Assembly (NCBI RefSeq): GCF_029968015.1
Contig: NZ_JASCIS010000013.1
Span: 1 to 64,000, forward strand
From: Streptomyces luteolus
GTDB lineage: Bacteria; Actinomycetota; Actinomycetes; Streptomycetales; Streptomycetaceae
DNA length: 64,000 nt
Reading direction: 5' to 3'
Shown here piece after piece: positions 7,234 through 16,700 of the stretch (its first letter is position 1; each line of letters opens with the position of its first letter). The translations under genes were made by a program, and so were the position numbers. The notes below the pieces were generated by a model. It saw nothing but the letters and a program-made list of their open reading frames with translations. It was not told the DNA's origin and did no database searches.

Positions 7234-7968
7234 TCAAGCGTGCCAACGTTGGGTGTACCCCTCCCGCAGCGGTCCGCCGAGAACGTCGAGTACCTGCTGA
7301 GCGGCGGCCGTCAACAAAGCGGGGTCCGCCTGCTCGGCCATGGCCCGGTGACCGTCCAGCAGAGCCTTTCCGTGTACCGGGTCAGCGGCCAGCAACCGGC
7401 GGGGCAGCCACTTTCCGATGCCTGTCCAGGCGCCATGGTGGGAGAGGAGGAGGTCTGCGGCCTTGCGCAAAGTGAAGTCTGCCAGGGCGAGTTGTTCGTA
7501 TCGGTCGGCCGGTGAGGCGTCGGCCAGGTCGTCCATGAAGCAGGTGAGGACGTAGCGATCGCGGTCCCGCTCCGCGGGGGTGAGCGGCGGAGGACCGGCC
7601 GCCAGCACCGCTTGTGCCTGGTCACGGGTACGGGAGACATGGCCGTGGGTATCGGCCAAGGTCAAGCCCTGGTCGTAGATGAACAGGATCGTGCCCCGGC
7701 GCAGGGCCCGGTCCCTCTCGAAGTGTGCAGGTACGTCCGCGAGGGTGTGCAGGAAGAGCTCGACCAGGCGGCCGTCGTGGCGTACGACCTCGCGGCGGCT
7801 GGTGTCCCAGTCGGGGAGGAGGATCGCCACGTCCAAGTCGCTGGTCGGGGTGGCGCGGCCTTGGGCGGCCGAGCCTCCGAGGACTGAGCCCAGCGCGTGC
7901 GGGAAACGGTCCTTGAGCAGGTCCCGAGCTTGGGCTACCGGAGTTGCTCGATCGTTCATGGGCGGCAT
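7234..7968 (-). CDS. Nucleotidyltransferase-fold protein (pol beta superfamily)
   Basis: A 244-residue protein (241 from the internal ATG at 7959). The signature GGSAAQGRATPTSDLDVAILL holds the GS and SDLD metal-binding elements of the polymerase-beta nucleotidyltransferase superfamily. The C-terminal half is helical (LALADFTLRKAADLLLSHHGAW), similar to the helical domain of kanamycin-type nucleotidyltransferases and HEPN partners. It may be an AMP-transferring enzyme, but target and role are unknown. It is convergent with the XRE/TPR gene and not in an obvious operon. Confidence 0.7.
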   Translation of the reverse strand: MPPMNDRATPVAQARDLLKDRFPHALGSVLGGSAAQGRATPTSDLDVAILLPDWDTSRREVVRHDGRLVELFLHTLADVPAHFERDRALRRGTILFIYDQGLTLADTHGHVSRTRDQAQAVLAAGPPPLTPAERDRDRYVLTCFMDDLADASPADRYEQLALADFTLRKAADLLLSHHGAWTGIGKWLPRRLLAADPVHGKALLDGHRAMAEQADPALLTAAAQQVLDVLGGPLREGYTQRWHA

Positions 7969-8275
7969 CGTGCCAGTCGTGACGACTGCTCGCGGAAGGA
8001 ACGGACCCGGTAGCCAATGGGCATGCTGTCCATCGTCGCGTACGGTCGGCTCCCGAGGGCCTTGACCAGGACTGTGCTTCCCGGACAGGTGAAGGAACCG
8101 TGTGCCCGTAGGCTGCTCCCGAAGTGGTTCGGGCTTACGGACTCGTGGTGTCCAACATGCTTAGTGGCGAACTGATGGGGGACTCAGCACTTCGAAGCCC
8201 AACGGGGCTTGGTCGTTGTGTCAGGCCCGTGCGCCGACGAGCGCTCGCTGACGTAGTCCCGCTGGTGCCCGCGGC
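7969..8275. other. 307-bp non-coding gap
   Basis: Upstream of the nucleotidyltransferase gene. It holds a small hairpin AAGCCC-AACG-GGGCTT near 8196-8211 and a 40-codon plus-strand frame (8157-8279) without a ribosome site. I see no convincing gene or RNA. Confidence 0.4.
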
Positions 8276-9049
8276 CTAGACCGGTCGGCCACGGCTCCAC
8301 AGTTCTTCGGAGGATTCCGCAAAGCGGTCGAACATGCCGCCTGCTTCAGCCCTGCGCAGGTGCAGCAGTGGGGAGTCGTGGCCCACCAGGCGCGCCAGAT
8401 GGGGCGTCACCAGGGCGTCATTGTCGAAGCGGAACGTCGAAAGCGAAACGTGATTGACGGCGTCTTCAGGGGCGCTGAACCGCACCTCGACGTTATCCAG
8501 TGGGCCGAGTCGTGCCAGTTCGTCCAGCGTCATACGGATACGGGTGGAGACGGTCAGCGCCACGGCTTCGATGGCTTCCCGGTCTCGCGTGGTCTGAGAC
8601 TCCGGGTCGCCGAGCAGAACGCGGATACGGCAGCCGCCTGCGGCTTTCTCGCGAAGTGTGTCGTTGAAGTGCGGCTGTTGAGTCCAGAAGAAGTAGTTCG
8701 TGTAGCCCGCAAGGAAAGTATCCGATTTGGCGCCGGCTACCAGCTCGCCCCACAGCGTAGAGGGGGCTGCCGACCGATACGGGTACGTCCGGATGATCTC
8801 CCGATCCGCTCCCGTCTTGATGCGGTCGGTCACCGCTTGAGGCCACAACATCTCTTCGTCCACTCCCAGTGCCCTTGCGGCGTCTATGCGGCTCTGGCGG
8901 TGCGGCTGGGACTCATCGTCCAGCCAACGTTTCACCGTTTTCGGGGAAACCCCGATTCTCAGAGCTAGGCGCTGAGGAGTCATCCGGGCTTCCGTCATAG
9001 CCGACTCTAGTCGCTCATTCAAGACAGCCCCCGTGGACACTTTGGACAT
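8276..9049 (-). CDS. XRE-family regulator with C-terminal DUF5919/PLD-like domain
   Basis: A 257-residue protein from the ATG at 9049 (MSKVSTGAVLNERL). The longer frame to 9133 runs through the promoter region. Residues about 20-70 are a helix-turn-helix (MTPQRLALRIGVSPKTVKRWL). The C-terminal 150 residues (FLAGYTNYFFWTQQPHFND, CRIRVLLGDPESQ) look like the phospholipase-D-like DUF5919 domain often fused to XRE regulators in actinomycetes. Target genes are not evident; the divergent small genes at 9160 onward are the likely ones. Confidence 0.7.
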   Translation of the reverse strand: MSKVSTGAVLNERLESAMTEARMTPQRLALRIGVSPKTVKRWLDDESQPHRQSRIDAARALGVDEEMLWPQAVTDRIKTGADREIIRTYPYRSAAPSTLWGELVAGAKSDTFLAGYTNYFFWTQQPHFNDTLREKAAGGCRIRVLLGDPESQTTRDREAIEAVALTVSTRIRMTLDELARLGPLDNVEVRFSAPEDAVNHVSLSTFRFDNDALVTPHLARLVGHDSPLLHLRRAEAGGMFDRFAESSEELWSRGRPV

Positions 9050-9138
9050 CGTCAGCTTAGCGGGTGTCCATCCCAACTGTCCGTAGATAGCGGGCACTTG
9101 TGGCCCTTTTGCCGGGCCAGCATTCCTCAACATGGACA
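9035..9138. promoter_or_regulatory. Cluster of GGACA/TGTCC boxes in the divergent promoter
   Basis: GGACA occurs at 9035, 9044 and 9134, and TGTCC at 9065 and 9078. The 9044/9065 pair is an inverted repeat with a 16-bp spacer. They surround the start of the XRE/DUF5919 gene and the divergent small genes, so they may be its operators. Confidence 0.4.
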
Positions 9139-9159
9139 GCGAGCGAGAGGGGCAGCGCG

Positions 9160-9408
9160 ATGCGCCACCAACTGAACGACGTGGTCATGGACGTGGAGCG
9201 CTGCCTGGTCGGGCAGGTCAAGGGCTACGAAAGCGAGGGAGGCGAAGTGATGTTGGAGCGCCCGAGCGGAGCCCGCTGGTTCCAACTGGCCGTGCGCGTG
9301 CGGACGGCAAGCCCTGCGGAGGCCGCGACGCTGAGCGTTCGCACTTCGCTGCAGACCGTCAGCAAGCGAGGCGCCGCCGAAAGCCTGCGTGGAAAGACGG
9401 CACGTTAG
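9160..9408 (+). CDS. Small hypothetical protein, 82 residues
   Basis: ATG at 9160 after GAGAGGGGC. Protein-like composition (LNDVVMDVERCLVGQVKGYE, ARWFQLAVRVRTASPAEAATL), no recognised family. The frame ends at TAG 9406-9408. The neighbouring frame after it encodes a transmembrane segment that has no start codon of its own, so this gene may originally have continued into it. It is divergent from the XRE/DUF5919 regulator. Confidence 0.5.
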   Translation: MRHQLNDVVMDVERCLVGQVKGYESEGGEVMLERPSGARWFQLAVRVRTASPAEAATLSVRTSLQTVSKRGAAESLRGKTAR

Positions 9409-9491
9409 CCGGGGCGGTGCTGGGCGTCATTGTCTGGGCGTCCGTTGTCGCTGTCCTGGTCGCTGCTCTGGCAGACCCCAAGAAACCCTGA
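9393..9491 (+). pseudogene. Transmembrane segment without its own start codon, possible frameshifted 3' part of the preceding gene
   Basis: The frame reads KDGTLAGAVLGVIVWASVV and ends ADPKKP. It resembles the small membrane peptide at 4159-4299. No ATG, GTG or TTG precedes it in frame from 9243 onward. A -1 slip in the preceding frame at GGAAAG (9391-9396) would fuse the two. It could be a frameshift mutation, programmed slippage or use of a rare start. Confidence 0.4.
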
Positions 9492-9509
9492 GCGCTTGAC
9501 TGAATTCAG

Positions 9510-9659
9510 GTGCTGAAGGTGACCGAGAACCCACCCAGGGCGGTGACTCCTTGCCCGGAACACTCCGCCCGTGCGGAGCGGTGGCAGGCTCACCGAGCCA
9601 TCGCCACCGCGCTGGCCGCCGAGGGCGGCACCGCCTGGCCGGGGAGTGCCGACGACTAG
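9510..9659 (+). CDS. Small hypothetical protein, 49 residues
   Basis: GTG at 9510, with a second GTG at 9519 that has AGG upstream. The reading VTENPPRAVTPCPEH, then ERWQAHRAIATALAAEGG and a TAG, looks like a genuine small soluble helical peptide. The last four bases overlap the convergent FkbM gene. No family recognised. It follows the other two small plus-strand frames and may be co-transcribed with them. Confidence 0.45.
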   Translation: MLKVTENPPRAVTPCPEHSARAERWQAHRAIATALAAEGGTAWPGSADD

Positions 9660-10468
9660 CGGGACCGTGCCCCCAACTCGCGTACCGCCCCCGGCCGTAG
9701 CCCGCCCGCCAGGAACAGCACCGAGTTCACATACCGCGGCCCCCGGAACGGCAGCACCCGCCGAAGCAGGCCCCGTCGTACGACGTGGGCCGTGTTCGCC
9801 TGGTGGGTGGTGAGGTCGAAGGTGTCCAGGGGGACCCAGGAGCGGGTCGGCAGGACCCAGCCTCGGTAGCCGTGGGCGGCGAGGAGGTCGACCACCGGGG
9901 CCGTGGGCTGAATGCGGGCCTCCAGCTCGACCAGCAGGGCCGGGTGGTCGCGGTCGAGGAGTTCGGCGGCGCCGCGCAGGACGGGGAGTTCGTTGCCGTC
10001 CACGTCGATCTTCACGAAGTCGACGCGGCCCGTCTCGCGCAGGCCGAGGCCGTCCAGGGGCAGGCACGGCACGTCCAGGGCGCGGGCGTGGATGTCCCGG
10101 CGGACCAGGGAGGACACGCCCCGGTCGCCGCGTGCGGCCCGGTCGTCGTGCGGGAGCCAGAGGTGGGCCGTGCCCGAGTGGTCCGTTGCCGCCGCCTGGA
10201 CCACCCGCACGTTGTCGGGCGTCGCCGCGTCCAGGGCGCGGGCAAGATGCGGTACCGGCTCCACGGCGATCACCCGGCGGGCGCGCCCGGCGAGCCGACG
10301 CGACCAGGGGCCGTACCAGCCGCCGACGTCGAGGACCGTGTCGCAGTCGGCGGGGCAGAAGTCGGCGAGCCGGGCCAGCTCGGGCTCGAAGCGCGGGTAC
10401 ACGGCGGCCGCGAGGGCGCCGACGAGGCGGGCCGGGAGGAGCGGGCCGATGCGGGCGGCGACCGTCAT
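9656..10468 (-). CDS. FkbM-family SAM-dependent methyltransferase
   Basis: A 270-residue protein. SAM motif TVLDVGGWYGPWSRRLAG at about 45-60, IAVEPVPH (acidic ribose-binding loop), and the FkbM signature VDFVKIDVDGNELPVLRGA near 150. FkbM enzymes usually O-methylate sugars or hydroxyl groups of polyketides. Last gene of the surface-glycan operon; its ATG overlaps the Trm112-like stop (ATGA). It probably methylates a glycan residue, which is inferred from context. Confidence 0.85.
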   Translation of the reverse strand: MTVAARIGPLLPARLVGALAAAVYPRFEPELARLADFCPADCDTVLDVGGWYGPWSRRLAGRARRVIAVEPVPHLARALDAATPDNVRVVQAAATDHSGTAHLWLPHDDRAARGDRGVSSLVRRDIHARALDVPCLPLDGLGLRETGRVDFVKIDVDGNELPVLRGAAELLDRDHPALLVELEARIQPTAPVVDLLAAHGYRGWVLPTRSWVPLDTFDLTTHQANTAHVVRRGLLRRVLPFRGPRYVNSVLFLAGGLRPGAVRELGARSR

Positions 10469-10788
10469 GACGAATCGCCCCCCTCCCCGTCGCCCGCGAC
10501 CGGCACCGCCGCGGCTTCCTCCGCGATCCGCTTCAGGAGCCGCTCGTGCTCCTCGTCCGTGACCTGTTCGCCGGAGGAGGGCAGCAGTTGCGGGATGCCG
10601 TCGATCAGCGGGTAGCGGCGGCGCAGCCGCGGGTTGTAGAGGACCTCGTCGGCTACGGGGGACTCCTCCGGTACGAGGGACTCCTCCGGTACGAGGGTCT
10701 CCTCCGCTGCGAGCAGGTGCAGCAGGTGCAGCGGGCCCTTGTCGAGGGGGCAGGCGAGGATCTTCAGCAGCGGGTCGTCGGGGGTCAT
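10465..10788 (-). CDS. Trm112-family small zinc-ribbon-like protein with an internal repeat insertion
   Basis: A 107-residue protein. LLKILACPLDKGPLHLL at the start and YPLIDGIPQLLP near the middle match the Trm112/YcaR fold, normally about 60 residues; only one of the usual Cys pairs is evident. A 20-residue insert (EETLVPEESLVPEESPV) comes from an 18-bp tandem repeat, and there is an acidic C-terminal tail. Trm112 proteins act as partners of methyltransferases, so it may serve one of the three in this operon. Overlaps both neighbours. Confidence 0.75.
   Translation of the reverse strand: MTPDDPLLKILACPLDKGPLHLLHLLAAEETLVPEESLVPEESPVADEVLYNPRLRRRYPLIDGIPQLLPSSGEQVTDEEHERLLKRIAEEAAAVPVAGDGEGGDSS
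10661..10696. repeat. 18-bp tandem repeat inside the Trm112-like gene
   Basis: GACTCCTCCGGTACGAGG occurs twice head to tail (10661-10678, 10679-10696) and a degenerate partial copy follows. In frame, it adds VPEES units to the protein. Confidence 0.8.
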
Positions 10789-11711
10789 CAGGGTGTCAAC
10801 TCCTTGGTGGAGGAGGGGTTCTGGGGAGGGTCGGGCTGGGCGTCGTGGCGGGGCAGGGCGAGCAGGACCGTGACCGCGAGCAGCGTGCCCACGAGCCGCA
10901 GCGCGAGCCGCACCGGGTCGTCGGGCAGCGTCTCGCCGAACGCGAGCGTCCCGAGCACCGCCGTGAACAGGCACGTCACCGTCGTGCACACCGGCACGAT
11001 CAGCGAGGCCCGCGAACGCTGCAGCGCGGCCTGCGACATCACCAGGCCGAACGGGAACGTGATCAGGAGCAGATACGGATACGGGGACGTCAGCAGCGCG
11101 TGCACGGCAGCGCCGAGGTCCGTGGTCGTCAGATGGCTGGAGACCCCCTTGATGGCGAGCGAACTCACGCCGTAGAGCAGGCCCACCGCCACCCCGTACT
11201 CGGCGCCGTTGGTCGGCAGCCGGTGCAGCCGCCGGGCGCGCCGCTCGGCCGCCGCGTACAGCCACACGCCGAGCGCGAGGGACGGCACGCAGACCAGGAG
11301 CACCAGGGAGGCCGGGGCGTGCAGGCTGACGCGGTCGGCGCCCTCCTTCAGGGAGAGGACGACCATCAGCAGGGCCACCAGGATCGCGCCCAGCGCGTAC
11401 TTCTCCCGGCCGGAGGTCTGTTCGCCGAGCAGGAGGGAGGAGAACAGGACGAGCAGGACCAGGCCCGAGACGAACAGGCCCTGCGCGGCCGCGATGGGCA
11501 GGGTCCGGTAGACCGCCAACTGGGCGGCGAAGCCCGCGAGCAGGGCGAGCGCGCCGCCGATCCACAGCGGGCTGCCGAGGACGTGCCGGAGCAGCGCCAG
11601 CGGCCGCCGCGTGGACAGCGACGGCAGCCTGCCGAGGGCCCGCTTCTCCAGGACGAAACCGAGGCTGGAGAGCGCGTTCGCGAGCAGGGCCGAGGCGACA
11701 CCCCACCACAT
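10788..11711 (-). CDS. DMT-superfamily transporter (EamA-like)
   Basis: A 307-residue protein with about nine to ten hydrophobic helices (MWWGVASALLANALSSLGFV, LFVSGLVLLVLFSSLLLGEQTSG, LIVPVCTTVTCLFTAVLGTLAFGE). The GEQTSGREK and FGETLP positions are typical ends of the two internal EamA repeats. The start at 11711 is one base past the stop of the upstream methyltransferase gene, and its stop overlaps the Trm112-like start (TGATG). In this operon it may move a lipid-linked sugar or precursor across the membrane; substrate unknown. Confidence 0.75.
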   Translation of the reverse strand: MWWGVASALLANALSSLGFVLEKRALGRLPSLSTRRPLALLRHVLGSPLWIGGALALLAGFAAQLAVYRTLPIAAAQGLFVSGLVLLVLFSSLLLGEQTSGREKYALGAILVALLMVVLSLKEGADRVSLHAPASLVLLVCVPSLALGVWLYAAAERRARRLHRLPTNGAEYGVAVGLLYGVSSLAIKGVSSHLTTTDLGAAVHALLTSPYPYLLLITFPFGLVMSQAALQRSRASLIVPVCTTVTCLFTAVLGTLAFGETLPDDPVRLALRLVGTLLAVTVLLALPRHDAQPDPPQNPSSTKELTP

Positions 11712-11712
11712 G

Positions 11713-12441
11713 TCAGGTCCTGACGGCGTGGACGAGCAGGATCGACGCGACGCCCGGCCGGGCGCAGGCGAGCCGGTCGAGCGCCCGCAGCGGCCGCGGC
11801 ACCCCGTGGAACGGCGCGCCCGCCATCCGTACGACCCGGAAGCCCGAGGCGGTGAGGAACTCCCGCAGGGCACGTGCCGTGTAGAGCCGGAGGTGGCCGA
11901 CCACCTCGGTGCCGGGTCTGCCGTGGATGCCGCGCAGGCTCACCTCGGAGAACACCGGCTGCACCCCGGCGAGCAGCAGCGCGCGGTTGTACCAGGCGGC
12001 CAGGTTCGGCGTGGACAGCATCAGGTGCCCGCCCGGCCTCAGCACCCGGCGCAGCTCGTCCATCGCGCTGTCCGGGTCGACGAGATGCTCGACGACCTCG
12101 CTGAACAGCACCGCGTCCGCGCTGCCCGACGCCAACGGGAGCCCGCCGTCGGTGAGTTCGCCGCGTACGACGTCCGTCATGTGGGTGCGGGCGCGGCGCA
12201 GCGCGTCCTGGGACCAGTCCACGCCGATCACCCGGTGCCCGGCGAGCAGCGGGGCCGCCGTGCGGGCCGCGGTGCCGTCGCCGCAGCCCACGTCCAGGAC
12301 CACGGCGGGGGCGGCGCGGGCCGGGCCGAGCGCGTCGGCGAGCATCCGGGCCTGGCGCAGGCTGCGGGCGTCCCCGGAGGCGACCGGCACGGCCGGGTCC
12401 TCGTAGAAGTCGCGGAGCCCGGCGGGCAGGGTGCCGGTCAC
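11713..12441 (-). CDS. Class I SAM-dependent methyltransferase (Methyltransf_11 type)
   Basis: A 242-residue protein starting with GTG at 12441, which overlaps the stop of the condensation-like gene (GTGA). SAM motif VVLDVGCGDGTAARTAAPLL, then VIGVDWS, and VEHLVDPDSAMDELRRVLRPGGHLMLSTPN. Similar to methyltransferases in sugar and polysaccharide clusters. Probably acts on a glycan or its lipid carrier. Confidence 0.85.
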   Translation of the reverse strand: MTGTLPAGLRDFYEDPAVPVASGDARSLRQARMLADALGPARAAPAVVLDVGCGDGTAARTAAPLLAGHRVIGVDWSQDALRRARTHMTDVVRGELTDGGLPLASGSADAVLFSEVVEHLVDPDSAMDELRRVLRPGGHLMLSTPNLAAWYNRALLLAGVQPVFSEVSLRGIHGRPGTEVVGHLRLYTARALREFLTASGFRVVRMAGAPFHGVPRPLRALDRLACARPGVASILLVHAVRT

Positions 12442-13748
12442 GGGCCGACCCCCTCGTCTGTCTCGGTGGCGTGCAGGTACCGCTCGAACAGGTCCCGCAG
12501 CCGCGCCCCGTCCGCCGGGCCGAGCAGCGTCCGCGACCAGCGCAGGGCGAGGTGCAGGCGTCCGGCGGTGGACGCGGTCGTCACGGTCAGGCCGCGCGGC
12601 AGCCGGGCCGGGGCGGAGAACCACACGGCCTCCGCCCGGCCCGCGTCCCCGAAGTCCAGGGCGTACGGGACGCGGCCGATGTTGCTGAGCAGCGTCGTCG
12701 ACGTCCACGGCCCGGCCGCCCGGCGCAGCCCCCGCGTCAGCGCGGCCCGTACGCCCACGGGCAGCACGGGCGCGGTGAGCAGCGCCGCGCCGTGGCCGAG
12801 CTGCGGACGGTCCAGGGCTTTGAGGGCGCGGGTGCGGAGGGATGTCGTGCGCAGCAGGTCCCGGATGCGGTCCTCGCCCAACTCGGCTGCCGCGAAGGGG
12901 ACTTCGACCAGTCGGGTGCCGTTGCCGATGGGCATCGACGCGTCCCTCGGGCGGTCGTCCACGGGCATCGTGATCCGCATCGGCCGGGGCGCCCGGCCAC
13001 GCTCCCGGTTCCAGTGCGCGATCATCAGCGCCGTCGCCACCATCAGCTGGTCGTTGACGGTGTACGGGGCGTCCTTCGGCCGCTTCGGCACGGGCAGTTC
13101 GGCGACGAGCATGCCGTTGCCGGGCCGGGGCTCGGGGCTGCGGCCGGGTGCGACGTGGGCCGGCCGCGCGAGCCCGCCCGGCATGTCTACGGGCGGCACG
13201 GCCTCGTCCGCGCGCACCGGTGGAGCGGCTGGCGCGTTGTCCCGGCCGCCGTACAGCTCGGCGGCCGTGGCGAGCACCCGCAGGCAGGCCGGGCCGTCGA
13301 GCGCGGTGTGGTTGATGACCAGGAACAGCACGCAGCCGTCCGGCCGTTCGGGGTCCCGTACGACTTCGAGGCGGACCGGGGGCGAGGCGTCCAGGGGCGG
13401 CGCCTCGGCCAGGGCGCGGCGCCGGGCCCGCTCCAGAGCGTCCGGCCCTGGCTCCGGGACGGAGACCACCGGCAGGTCCGGCCCGGCGGTCAACTCCCAG
13501 GTGTAGCGCCGCCGGTACCAGGGCCCGGGCGCCTCCCGCATCAGAATCCGCGGATGGCGCCCGAGCGCCTCGGTGAACGCCCGGGTCAGCCGCTCCGGGT
13601 CGACGCGCCCCGGCAGGTGCACCTCGATGTGGACGGTCTCCGGCTCCTCGTCCTGCAGGCAGTGCCGGGCGATCTCGTCCACCACGGGGAACGGCAGCCG
13701 CCGCATCTCCGCGTGCCGGTGCGGTACGGGACGGTCGAGCGCGGTCAT
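12438..13748 (-). CDS. Condensation-domain-like acyltransferase
   Basis: A 436-residue protein. It has the HxxxDG-type active site of the CoA-dependent acyltransferase superfamily (FLVINHTALDGPACL, near residue 150) and a late DFGDAGRAE region at the usual place of the second motif. Length and standalone form recall PapA-type acyltransferases and NRPS condensation domains. There are no carrier proteins nearby, so acylation of the surface glycan is more likely than peptide synthesis. The ATG overlaps the AftD-like stop (ATGA). Confidence 0.75.
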   Translation of the reverse strand: MTALDRPVPHRHAEMRRLPFPVVDEIARHCLQDEEPETVHIEVHLPGRVDPERLTRAFTEALGRHPRILMREAPGPWYRRRYTWELTAGPDLPVVSVPEPGPDALERARRRALAEAPPLDASPPVRLEVVRDPERPDGCVLFLVINHTALDGPACLRVLATAAELYGGRDNAPAAPPVRADEAVPPVDMPGGLARPAHVAPGRSPEPRPGNGMLVAELPVPKRPKDAPYTVNDQLMVATALMIAHWNRERGRAPRPMRITMPVDDRPRDASMPIGNGTRLVEVPFAAAELGEDRIRDLLRTTSLRTRALKALDRPQLGHGAALLTAPVLPVGVRAALTRGLRRAAGPWTSTTLLSNIGRVPYALDFGDAGRAEAVWFSAPARLPRGLTVTTASTAGRLHLALRWSRTLLGPADGARLRDLFERYLHATETDEGVGP

Positions 13749-16700
13749 CGTCCCTCCCCGGACTCGGGTGCGGGCTCGGGAGGCGTGGCCCGCAGACGTG
13801 GCTTGCGGGGCACGATCCGGGCGGCCGTGGGCGGGTCGGCCTGTGCGGAGGCGGGGCCGCGGGCGGAGAGCGTGGGCCCTGCCGTGGGCGTGCCCATCGC
13901 CGGTGTGGCCGGGTCGGGGCGGTGCCGTTGGGGCAGGGGCGGCGGCGCGGGCATGGACGTCGTGTCCGGTGGCTCCGAGGGCGTCTCCCGTCCGTCGCTC
14001 CGATGCCGCCCGCCCCGCTCCCGTACGGACACGAGTGCCGCGAACAGGCCGGTCAGAGCGAGGAGTTGGGCCGTCGGCGAGAAGGCGCCCACGCCCGCCA
14101 CCGGGGCCGAACCCGTGTCGAGCGCGGCCGTGACGCCCGCCGCCGCCATCGCCAGGAACGAGATCGGCACGAGCAGCGCGTGCCGCCACCACGCGACCAG
14201 GGCGAGCACCGGCACGAGGACCGCGAACGGCCCGGCGATCGCCACGCCCACCAGGGTCAGCACGACCGTGCCGAGCAGCAGCCCCGGCGCGGGCGGCGCG
14301 GGCGCGTCGCCCTCGTCGCCCCCGGCGGCCCGGCGCCGGAACAGCACGAGCCCGACGAGCAGCAGCACCCCGAAGGCGCCGCCGATCAGGCCCGCCCGGT
14401 AGCTGCCCGCGGGCTCGTACTCCAGCTCCACGGAACCCCCGGCGCCCTCCGGCACCAGCCAGCCCTGCTGCCAGCCGTCGAGCCTGACCGAGGTCAGCTC
14501 CTCGCCGTTCAGGGTGGCCTTCCAGCCCTCGTTGACGTTCTCGTACGTCGTCAGATACGAGGCCTGGCCCGCGCCGACCGTCAGGGACCTGCGGTCGCCC
14601 GACCAGTCGCCGACCGACACGTCGCGGCTCGTCTCGGCGGGCGCGGCGACCGTGCCGTGGGTGAGCGTCACATCGGTGATCGCGAGCGGACCGGCGTCCC
14701 CGGCCTGCACGCGATGCGTGCCGCTCTCCAGGTCGACGCTGCCGTCCTTCTCGTCGTCCGCGCAGAGTGCGACCTCGATCGGCCGGCGCTCGGTGAGGTC
14801 GCGGACCGTGCCCTTCGCGCTCGTCGCGTGGAACGTGCCGTCGACGGAGAGCACCGGGCCCTCGCCGCAGCCGAGTTCGAAGCGGCGGTCCGGGTCGGGC
14901 TGCTTCGTGCGGTACTCCTCCAGGGCGGGGAGGTACACCTCGGTGAGGCCGACCGGCAGCTGCAGCTTCTCGTCGGCGACCGGGTTGTAGAGGGTCAGCG
15001 GGGCCGTCTCCGTGACCGTGATGTCGAGCCGGTCGGTGGTGATCGGCTCGAAGCGGGCCTGCCCGTTCTCGTCGACCGCGGCGACCGTCGCCCCGTCCGG
15101 GGAGCTGATCTCCACCTTCGTGGGCCGCGACGACAGGCCGCCCGCCGCCGCGAGGACGAGTCTGTCGACCGGCTGCTTGTCCGGCCAGCGCAGGTGGATC
15201 ACCGCGTTCTTCCCGCTGCCGCCCGCGATCCAGGCCGTCGTCAGATCGCCGTCGGTGAGGTTGCGCGGCGAGATGTTCGCGCCCATCCGCGCGGTCGAGC
15301 CTGCGCTCGCCTTCAGCTGTTTCTGCTGCCGCTCCCGGTCCTTGGGGGACGCCACCTTGTAGAGCAGCTCGTCGAGTTCGCGCCCCGGGACCGCGACGGC
15401 GCTCGCCTTCACCTCGTACGCGCCGGGCGTGCCCGTGGTGAAGCGGCGGTGCAGCCCAGGCTCGGTGCCGGACGGGTTGAGACCGCCCGGGTCGGCGGCG
15501 CGGTGCAGCGAGAAGCGGGTGGCCTCCGCGTCGGAGTCCTGGGCGTCGGCGGGCAGGCTGAGCATCCGTGTGACCTGCACGTCCGGCACCGTGATCTCGG
15601 CGAAGCCCGCCCCGGACAGGCCGGGCCGCGAGCCCTGGGTGTCCAGGATGGTGACCTTCAGCCAACGGCTGTCCCCCGCAGGGGCGTTGATCCGCTGCCG
15701 CTGGCCGTCCGGCTGCAACTGGCTGACGCGGCTGCCCTGTTCGGTCTCCACTCGCACCTTCGTGGGCGCGGGCCGTACCCCGTTCTGCGGCAGCGGTGTC
15801 ACGGAGATCCGCTCCGGCACGTCGGTGGCCTCGTCGAAGCCGATGCGCAGCCACTCGCCGTTCGGCGAACCGGCGCTGCCCTCGGCCCAGCCGGTGTCCG
15901 CCGAGCCGTCGAAGGCGTTCACCGGGTCGTACTGCGGCAGGTGGAACAGCCAGTTTCCGGACGAGGACGCGGTCACCGACTTCGCGCCGCGCAGCGCGGC
16001 CGTCGTCTGATGCTCCACGCCTTCGGTCGGCAGGATCTGCTTCGGCTCCTCGCCGGGGTCCTGAAGGCTCCCGCTGTGGTTCCGCTCCTCGGGCGTGTAC
16101 GTGTACGACGTGTTGGCGTTGACGAGGCCGAACCGCGTGTCGGCGCGGCGCAGCCCGTCCCCGACCGCCTGCAGCGGGGCCTTGCCGAGGCCCGGGTGGT
16201 GGTCGCCGGTGAGCACCGCGGGCCGGTTCCGCATCGCCGGGTCGGCGGAGAGCGGCAGCAGCGACTCGGGGCCGCCGCTGACGACGGCGGTGTCCGCGAC
16301 GGCCTTCAGACCGGCCCGCCCGGGCTCCTTCACGTCGTCGGCGGGGCGGTAGATCTCCACGGCGCGGGAGCGCGGGTAGAGGCCCTCGACCTGGATCGGG
16401 GTGTCGTCCGCGATCCGCCCGCCGGTGGTCTGCGGGCCGAATCCGGTCACGCGCTCGTACCCGGACGCCTCCAGGGTCCGCTTCACCGTGGCCGTCGGCA
16501 CGTACCCGATCTGGTCCGGGTCCAGGTCGTTGCGGACCACCACGTGGTGCAGGCCCGCACGCCCCAAGTAGTCCTGCAGCCCCGGGACTTGGCCGCCGGT
16601 CTGCAGGGCCTGCTCGACGGCGTCCATCGCGCGGCGGTTGCCGGGCGCGCCGAACGGCACGTAGTCGCGCTGCGCCCAGCGGGACTCGGCGAGCACGTCG

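Noticed and set aside
8157..8279. A 40-codon plus-strand frame starting MLSGELMGDSALRSP.
   Set aside because: No ribosome site, no similarity to anything I recognise, and it runs into the end of a convergent gene. Too weak to call.
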